A DNA stretch of 7,206 nucleotides from an uncultured Prevotellaceae bacterium (GTDB taxonomy: Bacteria > Bacteroidota > Bacteroidia > Bacteroidales > Muribaculaceae): NCBI GenBank assembly GCA_937892085.1, contig CALAVD010000134.1, positions 1 to 7,206 on the forward strand, in the 5' to 3' direction. A program made the position numbers and the translations under genes. Positions 1-7,100 of the stretch are shown one piece after another. The first letter of the stretch is position 1. The number at the start of each line of letters is the position of its first letter. The notes beneath the pieces were generated by a model. It did not search any database. It was not told the origin of the DNA and saw nothing but the letters and a program-made list of their open reading frames with translations.

Positions 1-23
1 TCAGACGTGTGCTCTTCCGATCT
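1..23 (+). other. Illumina TruSeq adapter remnant (artefact)
   Basis: The first 23 bases match the 3' end of the widely used Illumina TruSeq read-2 adapter, including the diagnostic GCTCTTCCGATCT ending. This is sequencing-library sequence left at the contig end, not genome. Genomic sequence starts at about base 24. The adapter lies outside the nearest gene, so no coding call is affected, but the contig cannot be assumed to continue leftward from here. Confidence 0.95.
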
Positions 24-42
24 GCTCGTTAAAGCTTTTGAT

Positions 43-56
43 GGGCGTTATTGCCC
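43..56 (-). terminator. Weak hairpin after the 807-residue gene
   Basis: Twelve bases beyond the stop codon of the 807-residue gene there is a GGGC/GCCC inverted repeat with a 6-base loop. On the minus strand it is followed by an A/T-rich stretch (ATCAAAAGCTTT) but no real U-tract. The stem is only 4 bp. It sits where a terminator would be expected, and that position is the main argument for it. The adapter remnant cuts off what follows. Confidence 0.2.
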
Positions 57-67
57 TGGAGCGTTGA

Positions 68-2491
68 TTACTTGAAGATTGCCTTAGTTGTTACCTTGGA
101 ACCGTCAAGCATTTCTTTGACAACGATGTTCACGCCAGTGAAAGGAACGTTGCTCTCCACACCAGCGGCATTGAAGTAGCGCACGCTCTTCAAGCCCTGC
201 TCGGCACCTACTGTGTTGATGCCGGTAGAGGGATCCACCTCATCAACGTCAAGCACTAAGAGCTTATAGTTCTGGAATGGGTATTCATAGTCCAACATTC
301 CGATGGGAGCAGGATTAGCCCAAGGCTCCTTGATGTTAATAACACCCTTAACGTTGTAATTTGTGCCATCTCTAAAGTCGTAGTCAAAGAGGCTGGTATC
401 GAGAGTGACGCTCTGACCCTGGATGCCACCAGGAGCATAAGCTCGCAGTGTGTTCTCGCTGGCTTTGTAGTAAGCTTTGCTAACCACAATCACCTCGTCA
501 ACCTTAGGAGTAAATTCATTACTGAGGTAATAGGTTGCGGGCTCCACATCGGGGACATCTTCGCTCTCGACAGGAGCAACGGTGAGGGTGAGATAGGGGT
601 TCAGGTTCTTGTCGCTGAACACGCCACTCACGTAGCCGCCCTTGAGAGCGTCGAAGAGTACTGCGTCGTCGAAGTAGTCGCCACCCTTGATGGTAATCCA
701 GTTGTTATTGCCATCGCTGGTGAAGAACTGCTGAGTGCCTACGTGGCGCTCTACCACAGCGAGGTCGTTGATAACGGTGTAGTCAACTCCCTCAACACCA
801 CTTGCGAGAATGTAGCTCAGCTGAGTACCACCAGTTATGGTGAGAGTCATGTTCTCAAGGTCAACACTGAGAGTGTAGTCTCCAGCAGGAATCTTCATTG
901 AGTTGTCACCGTTGTAAGCCATGGGCAACGCCGTGTTCATGGCAGCACCGTTCACGAGGAAATTGCCGTTGCTCTGCGCCAGGAAGCGATAAGCGTTGGC
1001 AGTGTTCCAGTCTTCGGCATTAGTGCCCAGCTTGTGAGTGAAAGCAAAGAAGCTGTATCCGTCCTCAGTATCGGCGACATTTACAGTGGCAGTATAAGTT
1101 TTGCCATCCTCACTTGTCATTTTCACACCCTCGTTAGCTGTGAAAGCATTGCCGTTAATCTCTCCAAAGACATATACATCGGCTGCGCCCTCCACGTTAA
1201 CAGTAATTTCACCAGTCTCGGGATTGAAAGTGATGGTCACGGTATAATTGCCGGGCTTGAGACCGGAAATCACATAGTTGCTTGCAGGATAACTGCCAGC
1301 ATCCCAGTCGTTGTCCTTCACCACCTTGAACTCCACGTCGCCATCAAGGAAGGTGCTCTCTGAAGTCCAAGTGTAATTACCGTCTTCGCCAAGTGTCATC
1401 AGGCCACTCTCATTATTGACATCCCAAGCCTCATCGCTGCCGAAGAGATCAGCAGGCTCACCTGCTACGGTGAAAGTGTGCACAATAGCCTTGAATGTGG
1501 CGTTGATAGTAACATTGGCAGCCGGCATTGTGAACGCTGCATTCTCAATATCCACAGGCTCGGCACCATCAACGGTATAAGTCAAGGTTTCGAGTTCATA
1601 GTCATCGTCGGGAACGATGGTCAATGTCACCACGTCGCCATAGTGGGCGGTGGCGGGAGCCTGAACTGTACCATTCTGAGTGTCGGCAACGGTGATAGTG
1701 TAGTCGATTGCCTTGAATGTGGCATGCACCTCTACATCGGCAGCAGGCATCTGGAAAGATGTGCCAGTAATTGCCACCATTTCATCGCCATTCATGTAAT
1801 AGAGCTGGTCAAGCTCATAGCCAGTGTCGGCAGTGATGGTGGTGATATTCACGGTCTCGCCCTCTACTGCCCGAGTCTTGTCAACTTGAATTGAACCATG
1901 CTCTACTTCAGCAACGCTCACGTTGTAATAGGTCACGGCAGTAAATGTGGCTGTGATGAACACGTCGTATGGAGCTTCGGGCATCGTGAAGGTGTAGGTG
2001 CGCTCTTGACGCAGGTCGGCAGGATCTTCACCTTGCAACTCTATCATTAATCCCACGCCAGGACCTTGAGCCTTTATGCCTGGAGCTTGTGCGCTACCCG
2101 GGTTGATAGTAGCCTCTACCACAATATCGCTTTTGGCAATTTGGTAGTCGGCGGATGGCGTCACTGTCACAGTCACCGTTTCTCCCGCATCTGCATCAGG
2201 ATTATCAACGATAACAGTACCACCCACTATGCCTGGTGCCACGACAACATGCTGCTGCGAACTCTTATAAGACAACTGGCTCACCTCCGCAAAATCGAAG
2301 TTAAACGTGCCATTTTGAGTTGTCGCTACCAGATTGTCGCCCGAGAATGTTATTTCAGGCTGATTATCCAGTTTCAAGCTTGTTGTCTCGCCATTAGAAT
2401 GCTGGATCACCAACTTTAGGCTTTCGCTATTAGCTGTTGCAACAAAAGCCGAAATCAGCAAGACTAATAATGTTAGTATTTTAGATTTCAT
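68..2491 (-). CDS. Secreted InlB-repeat / SusE-like modular protein, 807 aa
   Basis: Probable secreted or surface-attached binding protein; no enzymatic motif is visible. Modules in order: signal peptide 1-20 (cleavage likely after VATA); 21-78, a beta-rich leader (LKLVIQHSNGETTSLKLD...) common at the N-terminus of Bacteroidales exported proteins; 82-337, three divergent InlB-type B-repeats, each ending in F-x-MP...ATF; 338-435, a beta-sandwich resembling SusE/F or X25-type starch-binding modules (FKVVKDNDWDAGSYPASNY); 437-555, a second beta-sandwich (VFGEINGNAF...DYTLSVDLENMTLTITG); 557-755, two further beta-rich segments of unknown type; 758-807, a C-terminal segment VRYFNAAGVESNVPFTGVNI...DGSKVTTK resembling a type IX sorting signal. 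The frame is open up to 2566, but I chose the ATG at 2491: it opens directly on the signal peptide, whereas the upstream start would put 25 mostly polar or irregular residues before it. Carbohydrate binding is inferred from fold resemblance only. Confidence 0.9.
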   Translation of the reverse strand: MKSKILTLLVLLISAFVATANSESLKLVIQHSNGETTSLKLDNQPEITFSGDNLVATTQNGTFNFDFAEVSQLSYKSSQQHVVVAPGIVGGTVIVDNPDADAGETVTVTVTPSADYQIAKSDIVVEATINPGSAQAPGIKAQGPGVGLMIELQGEDPADLRQERTYTFTMPEAPYDVFITATFTAVTYYNVSVAEVEHGSIQVDKTRAVEGETVNITTITADTGYELDQLYYMNGDEMVAITGTSFQMPAADVEVHATFKAIDYTITVADTQNGTVQAPATAHYGDVVTLTIVPDDDYELETLTYTVDGAEPVDIENAAFTMPAANVTINATFKAIVHTFTVAGEPADLFGSDEAWDVNNESGLMTLGEDGNYTWTSESTFLDGDVEFKVVKDNDWDAGSYPASNYVISGLKPGNYTVTITFNPETGEITVNVEGAADVYVFGEINGNAFTANEGVKMTSEDGKTYTATVNVADTEDGYSFFAFTHKLGTNAEDWNTANAYRFLAQSNGNFLVNGAAMNTALPMAYNGDNSMKIPAGDYTLSVDLENMTLTITGGTQLSYILASGVEGVDYTVINDLAVVERHVGTQQFFTSDGNNNWITIKGGDYFDDAVLFDALKGGYVSGVFSDKNLNPYLTLTVAPVESEDVPDVEPATYYLSNEFTPKVDEVIVVSKAYYKASENTLRAYAPGGIQGQSVTLDTSLFDYDFRDGTNYNVKGVINIKEPWANPAPIGMLDYEYPFQNYKLLVLDVDEVDPSTGINTVGAEQGLKSVRYFNAAGVESNVPFTGVNIVVKEMLDGSKVTTKAIFK
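1481..2248 (-). repeat. Three InlB-type B-repeat units in the 807-aa protein
   Basis: Residues 82-337 form three units of about 75-103 residues. Each follows the pattern 'NGTV..(P).A..G..VT(L/V)T(I/V)TP...Y.L..L......F.MP...V.(I/V).ATF'. The first unit is longer because of an insertion after the 'I.VE' strand containing GSAQAPGIKAQGPGVG. Units of this kind fit the divergent InlB B-repeat family seen in bacterial surface proteins, where they act as stalks or binding modules. The family call is from pattern recognition. Confidence 0.75.
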
Positions 2492-2566
2492 ACAATATTG
2501 ATATTCAAATAATAAAAATTTAAACATATCATTTCCTTGAGGTTCCGTTTTCATGCAGAAAAGCAA
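2492..2566 (-). promoter_or_regulatory. AT-rich leader of the 807-aa gene
   Basis: The 75 bases between the start codon and the palindromic element are very AT-rich close to the gene. There is no purine-rich Shine-Dalgarno sequence within 15 bases of the ATG, which is usual in Bacteroidota. Two imperfect matches to the Bacteroidota -7 box (TAnnTTTG) occur on the minus strand: TATGTTTA near 2524 and TATTATTTG (one base too long) near 2510. Neither has a convincing -33 TTTG partner, so the promoter is not settled. If transcription starts inside or above the 183-base element, that hairpin would form the 5' untranslated region. Confidence 0.25.
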
Positions 2567-2749
2567 TTAAGGTGGGTTCTATAAATTAATAAAATGTTGA
2601 GATGGGTTCTTGGCTGTTTTTGTTTCTTTTCGGCATCTGCTTCGTTAAATCCTTGCAACATAGCCCGCTATGCCGCTGCTGCTTTAACTTCGCATCTGCT
2701 CGAAAATAAATCAAAAACACCTCAAGTTAATTTATAGAACCCACCTTAA
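2567..2749. repeat. 183-bp palindromic element with perfect 23-bp terminal inverted repeats
   Basis: The ends 2567-2589 and 2727-2749 are perfect reverse complements: TTAAGGTGGGTTCTATAAATTAA on the left, quoted as TTAAGGTGGGTTC then TATAAATTAA with overlap. The interior is also an imperfect palindrome folding on CATAGC/GCTATG at 2659-2672, with matched blocks such as GTTTTTG...TTTTCG against CGAAAA...CAAAAAC. The left half carries extra bases, including a second near-copy of the end motif (GATGGGTTCT, 2601-2610). A 3-base direct repeat CAA flanks the ends (2564-2566, 2750-2752), compatible with a short target duplication but weak evidence. There is no transposase. It resembles a MITE-like or REP-like intergenic repeat. 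A 47-codon plus-strand frame (2594-2737) crosses it but is not called as a gene. The remaining bases of this gap (2750-2809) hold only short A/T tracts. Confidence 0.8.
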
Positions 2750-2809
2750 CAATTCTCTGTCATAAAAACGTAAAAAAGCTCATAAGCATCAAGATATCAA
2801 TCGCATTTA

Positions 2810-3916
2810 TTAAGGATTCTCAATCTGTGACACTTCAAACGGTGAGTTCACTGCTGCCGCAGCGCATTGCTGACACAGAGTGCGGTTCTCATCGGTGACT
2901 GGCACCGCCTCATAGGTGGTGTTGGACTGCTCGGTAGCAGTGATAGCATGAACGGCAGTGTTTCCCACCACACTCACGCCAAATACTGGTGCTACGAGAG
3001 CCTCAAACCAAGTGCAAGCAGCCACATAGCGTCCCACGCCATAGGCCAGATGCCCGCCGTCGCGAGTGATTCCATGAGGGGTGTTAAGGTCTGTGGCACG
3101 GGCGTTCTGTATTGCAGTGCCGGTAGGTATAATCATGTCTATACCAAAATTGGGTGTTCGTTTTACTACCGAAGTGATGGCGCCCCAGCCCTGCAAGCTC
3201 TTTTCCAAGTCGTCACCATCATCCCATCTACTCCACACCTGCTGCCAAGCTATGACAACGTCCTTATTAGGACAATTTTTTCTGATTTCATTGACCAGGT
3301 AAGAGAGGTGTGGCGACAGGAAGCTGGGGTATTGCGATAGGGTTGATACCTGTTGCACTGTGACAACATCCCAGTCTTGTTCAAGCAATTCTTTGAGTGG
3401 CGCTTGCGTTTTAGGCATTGTTATTTCACCCGACCGGCGAGTGATTGTAACAGTGTCACCATTGTCGCAGGTGGTTGCCCAGTATTCCAGTGTTGCTGAA
3501 CTTTTACTTGCCACGTACACACAAAGGTTGCTACGGTCAATGCCCGATGCCCTAACAATATCGTCGAAATATTCTAAAGGACCATCAACAAAAGAGTTGC
3601 CTATTGCAAGCACTTTTAAATGCCCGGTAGGAAGATTGCGCTTCTCACCTTGAGCAAAACTGATGCTCTGGATATCGCTAAGCGGATATCGGAACACATT
3701 CTTAGCAGTACATATTTCTTGAACACACCAATCGCTCTGCTCCACATTATTCATGTCAACCTTAGAACATCTCACACTGTTGACCTCAATAGTGTAGAAG
3801 GGGTCGGAACTGGTGCCGTCTTTAAAATTAATAGTAAAAAAGTTGTAGGCTTCAGCAAACTGAGACCAACAAATGACAACCAAGAAAAAAACTAATATTT
3901 TTGAAACTATCTTCAT
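2810..3916 (-). CDS. Exported DUF4886 (SGNH-hydrolase-like) protein, 368 aa
   Basis: Member of the DUF4886 group, which looks like the GDSL/SGNH esterase fold; the substrate is unknown. The signal peptide spans residues 1-23 (hydrophobic ILVFFLVVICW, cleavage likely after AEA). Residues 24-90 are a beta-rich leader (INFKDGTSSDPFYTIEV...SDIQSISF) typical of Bacteroidales exported proteins. The catalytic-type domain covers about 98-315: block I LAIGNSF with presumed nucleophile S108; SKSSATLEYW at 137-146; WDVVTVQQVS at 182-191; IIPTGTAIQNAR at 262-273; and TRDGGHL at 284-290, giving the presumed D286/H289 pair. So the catalytic set appears intact. The last 50 residues are less conserved-looking, and there is no sorting-signal ending like those of the two neighbouring proteins, which suggests a periplasmic location. 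The ATG at 3916 directly precedes the signal peptide. Gaps of 216 and 318 bases on either side argue for its own transcript. Confidence 0.88.
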   Translation of the reverse strand: MKIVSKILVFFLVVICWSQFAEAYNFFTINFKDGTSSDPFYTIEVNSVRCSKVDMNNVEQSDWCVQEICTAKNVFRYPLSDIQSISFAQGEKRNLPTGHLKVLAIGNSFVDGPLEYFDDIVRASGIDRSNLCVYVASKSSATLEYWATTCDNGDTVTITRRSGEITMPKTQAPLKELLEQDWDVVTVQQVSTLSQYPSFLSPHLSYLVNEIRKNCPNKDVVIAWQQVWSRWDDGDDLEKSLQGWGAITSVVKRTPNFGIDMIIPTGTAIQNARATDLNTPHGITRDGGHLAYGVGRYVAACTWFEALVAPVFGVSVVGNTAVHAITATEQSNTTYEAVPVTDENRTLCQQCAAAAVNSPFEVSQIENP

Positions 3917-3956
3917 TGTTTAGAGGTTTAGAAGGTCCTTGATCGGTTGTTTGCAC

Positions 3957-3980
3957 CCCTTTTGAAAGAGTTCGAAAGGG
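3957..3980 (-). promoter_or_regulatory. Hairpin in the leader of the DUF4886 gene
   Basis: CCCTTTTGAA and TTCGAAAGGG form a 10-bp stem with one mismatch and a 4-base loop (AGAG), about 40 bases before the DUF4886 start codon. It could be a leader-RNA hairpin or an operator-type dyad. Nothing identifies a binding protein, and no promoter boxes are obvious beside it. Confidence 0.3.
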
Positions 3981-4002
3981 TTTGTAATGGATTTGACTGA
4001 TA

Positions 4003-4038
4003 ACGCAACGTCGCTTCACATTTGCTCCGCAACTGCGT
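4003..4038 (-). repeat. Imperfect hairpin, possible decayed copy of the intergenic repeat
   Basis: ACGCA and TGCGT, followed inward by GTCGC and GCAAC, make a two-part stem with a 2-base bulge. The single mismatch becomes a G-U pair if read as minus-strand RNA. The loop side, CTTCACATTTGCTCC (4014-4028), matches 12 of 15 bases of CTTCGCATCTGCTCG inside the 183-bp element (2688-2702). That points to a degraded relative of the same repeat, though 12/15 over so short a stretch is only suggestive. Confidence 0.3.
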
Positions 4039-4064
4039 AGGTCAGCACAAGACCTTCAACAAGT

Positions 4065-4088
4065 CCTTATATAATAATATATATAAGG
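4065..4088. repeat. AT-rich palindrome overlapping the downstream hairpin
   Basis: CCTTATATA and TATATAAGG are perfect 9-bp inverted repeats around a 6-base spacer. The right arm shares TATAAGG (4082-4088) with the left arm of the 4082-4121 hairpin, so the two structures cannot form at the same time. On the minus strand it follows the stronger hairpin and supplies the AT-rich tail. Confidence 0.45.
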
Positions 4089-4121
4089 TGGGTTCAAGTG
4101 AGATATAGAACCCACCTTATA
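4082..4121 (-). terminator. Strong hairpin after the 1004-aa gene, repeat-related
   Basis: TATAAGGTGGGTTC and GAACCCACCTTATA form a perfect 14-bp stem with a 12-base loop, beginning 11 bases past the stop codon of the 1004-residue gene. Its position and stability fit a transcription terminator for that gene. The tail is AT-rich (ATATATTATTATATAA) rather than a pure U-run, so termination efficiency is uncertain. Sixteen bases of the right arm (TATAGAACCCACCTTA, 4104-4119) are identical to the end of the 183-bp element, so this may instead be a minimal copy of that repeat family, possibly serving both roles. Confidence 0.55.
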
Positions 4122-4132
4122 ATTCAAAATAC

Positions 4133-7100
4133 TTATTTCACAACTTTCACTGTGCGAGTAGTGCCATCGGTGAAGGTGATCACAGCGATGTTGATGCCAC
4201 GGAAGGGCACATTGCTGGTCACGCCGCTCATGTTCACATACTTCACACCAGCAACATTACCTTGAGCGATAATGCTCTCGATAGCGGTGGGAACATCGCT
4301 CACACCAATCTTGAGCATGCGTGGAGCACCTTGAACCTGAGTTGCAGGCAGGTAGCAGCGGTGTGCTGCCACAGTGCCTTCCTCGCTGCGGATGAAGTTG
4401 TTGTTGTACAGAACATAGCCACTTGTGATGGCCTGAGCCTCGGTAGCACTACCAGTCAAGAGGCTTGTGGAAGTGCTGGTCTCGTCAGTATAAATAGGTG
4501 TAGTGAAGTCCTCACCGGCTGTTCCGTAGAGCAGTACGCCCACACCGGCTGGGATGTAGTCAATCTCGGTGATGTCAACGGCATCGTTAACCACACCATT
4601 TACTACATAAACCTTAACGCCCTCGGGCTTAACAAGGTTGTAAGCGCCAATGTAGGTTGCCCAGTTGCGGTCGGCAGTGAACGAAACGCCCTGAATCATA
4701 GCCTTGACAGTCACATCGATAGTAACGCCGCCAGCGCCCTCGGGCATTATGAAGGTGTAAGTGCCATCTTCATTGTCGGTAACGGTAACTGCGCCATTAT
4801 TAACCACAACACCGTCAACAACGATGTCGTCGGCATTGTTTGGAGTTACGGTAATGGTAACCTCGGTACCGGCAGCGGCTGTAGCAGGAGCCACAACTGT
4901 TACATACTGGTTTTCGGTCACAGTGATGTTGTGCTCAACAGCGTTGAACTCAACAACGATCTCGGCAGGAGCTGCTGGCATCTCGAAGGTGTAAGTGCCA
5001 TCGGCAAGTGTGAGCTCTTCATTGTTAACACTAACCTTGCTTACAGTCCACTCGGCAGTTGGAGTAACGGTAACAACAACGGTCTTGCCTTCCTGAACTT
5101 CGGTTCCGCTGGTGATAGCGGCATCGTCAACCTTAACCTCGATTGCACCCTTCTCGGCTGGAACATTCCAGGTAAGAGCATTGTTGGTGAGGATGCGAGT
5201 GAAGGCGACAGTCACGGTCACGTTGCCGGCAGGCATAGTGAATGTGTTGTCAGTTACCTCAACCTCAGTGTTTTCCTCGCCATAAGTCACGGTGAGAGTT
5301 TCCACCCTGTAGCCCTCAGCGGGAGTGATGGTAAGAGTGACCTCATCGCCAGCCTTAGCCTTGGCGGGAGCCTCAACGGTACCATAGTCAGGTGTGGTGT
5401 TATTTACAGTGATGGTGTACTCAAATGCACCGGTAATTACCAGATTCTTGGTAGCGGGATCATAAGTAAAGGTGTAGAGACCCATATTCTTGAAGAGCAG
5501 GTTTCCGTAACCCCCACCAGTGCCCATTGGGATATTTTCACCCAACTTATCGTTGGTAATCCAATATTTACCATCGGCCTGAGCCTGCATTACAACATCG
5601 TCCTTGCCTTCTACCTTCTTGACGAGAACAGCCTCATAGTCAGCCTCAATCTCCTGATTGGCGGCTGTAGCCCATTTGCCGGTTGTCTCATCCTTGGTCA
5701 TTGCTATCGTCAATACCTCGGCCCAGGGGTCGCCCTTGCCGTAGTTGATTTGATAACTTACCTCGAGAGCACGGAAGGTAGCGCTCACAGCCACGCTGTG
5801 CGATGGCATAGCAAAGGTGTAAGTATTACCCTCAACGGTTACCTCCTCGCCATCGACGATGAGAGTAACAAGCTCGCAATCCTCATCGGGAGTGATAGTG
5901 AGAGTGACATTATCACCGAAGTGAGCGGTAGTTGGGTTGGCTGTAACAGTACCGTTCTCGCTCTCAGCCACGGTGATAGTGTAGTCAATAGCATTGAAGG
6001 TAGCGTTAACTGCTACATCAGCATCGGGCATTGTGAAGGTGTAGGTGTCACCTGTAACGGTTACAACCTCGCCATCCACAGTGAGAGTTGCCAGCTCATA
6101 GCCGGGGTTAGGAGTGATAGTCAAAGTAACTGGAGTGTCTTTCACGCTGCTTGCGGGATTGGCAGTTACGGTACCATTTCCGTCAGTAGTGATATTTACA
6201 TTGTGAACACCTTGCTTGATGGTGAAGCTCAAGGTTACGGTGCCTTTATACTTGCCAATACCAGTAATGGTTACAGTACCTGCGTTTTCACCAGGACCAA
6301 CGTTCTCGCCATAAGCAACCTCATAGTCGGTGCCAAGCACAAGATTGTAACCGTCGGCACATTCAACAGTTGGAGTAATCTGTGAGCCGGTAAAGTCTTG
6401 CTCAGAAATAGCCTTAAACATTTCTTCCGTGAGAGTTATGCACTCTTGGAACTCGGCGCTCACCTGTGCTCCGTAGGGAGATTCGGGCATTGCGAATGTG
6501 AAGGTGTTGTTCTCACCTGCCACAATATCAGTGATGAATTGTCCCACGCCAGGATTGCCCTTCAGAGGCGGAGCCTGAGCCGAACCGCCGTTGATGGTCT
6601 TCTCAACAGTGATGTTTCCAACCTCGATGTAGTAGCCCTCGGCAGGAGTAGCTGTGATTGTAATTGTCTGGCCTGGAGTAGCCTGGGTTGGATCAACTGT
6701 AACATTACCATTCTGAATGCCACTCTTCACAGTTACAGGCTGTGGCGCATAAGTAATAGTCACCTGCGGGTGGTCACCATTTTCTACTAATACGAAACGG
6801 AACATACCTGAAACTTGGAAGTCAAGGTTTCCATTATCAGTATAAACATCAATAGCAGTTCCATTACTTACCACATCGCCAGTCACATGATAGTCATTGT
6901 AACCATACCATGTCTCTGTCTCGCCGTCCACTTTCACAATCTTGAATTCTTGACCAGCGTAAACGGCCTGAGAGGGAACAATCCATTGTCCTTGACCATC
7001 GCTTTCCATCTCAATCTTACCGGTGCCCCAATTGCTGAAGTCGCCAGCAAGGTAATAGGAAACGGCACGAGCCGACAGCGATGTCGTCATCATGAGCACC

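Noticed and set aside
1034..1894. Plus-strand open frames of 109 and 138 codons (1034-1363, 1478-1894)
   Set aside because: Both are in the codon-aligned antisense frame of the 807-residue gene and arise from the same codon bias; the products resemble no family I know.
2492..2566. Upstream start at 2566 for the 807-residue protein
   Set aside because: It would place 25 residues before a classic signal peptide, and the DNA there is AT-rich like a leader; the ATG at 2491 fits better.
2551..2661. 36-codon minus-strand frame (MLQGFNEADAEKKQKQ...)
   Set aside because: It is the reverse reading of the palindromic element plus leader sequence, with no initiation signal; a by-product of the repeat.
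2571..2749. TTAA at both ends read as a target-site duplication of a piggyBac/IS1380-like element
   Set aside because: TTAA is itself palindromic and merges with the terminal inverted repeat, and the second hairpin has TATA there instead, so it cannot be distinguished from part of the repeat arm.
2867..3895. Several plus-strand open frames of 73-157 codons opposite the DUF4886 gene
   Set aside because: They overlap each other and lie antisense to a well-supported gene with recognisable motifs; none has a plausible product.
1481..6211. Regular repeats considered as a CRISPR array or tandem satellite
   Set aside because: The units are 75-100 codons, in frame, diverged at DNA level and encode protein modules; there is no short repeat with unique spacers.
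4262..6385. 707-codon open frame on the plus strand
   Set aside because: Its codons are exact complements of the codons of the 1004-residue gene. It stays open only because that gene avoids TTA, CTA and TCA codons over this stretch. The translation has no domain-like pattern, while the minus-strand frame has a signal peptide and clear repeats.
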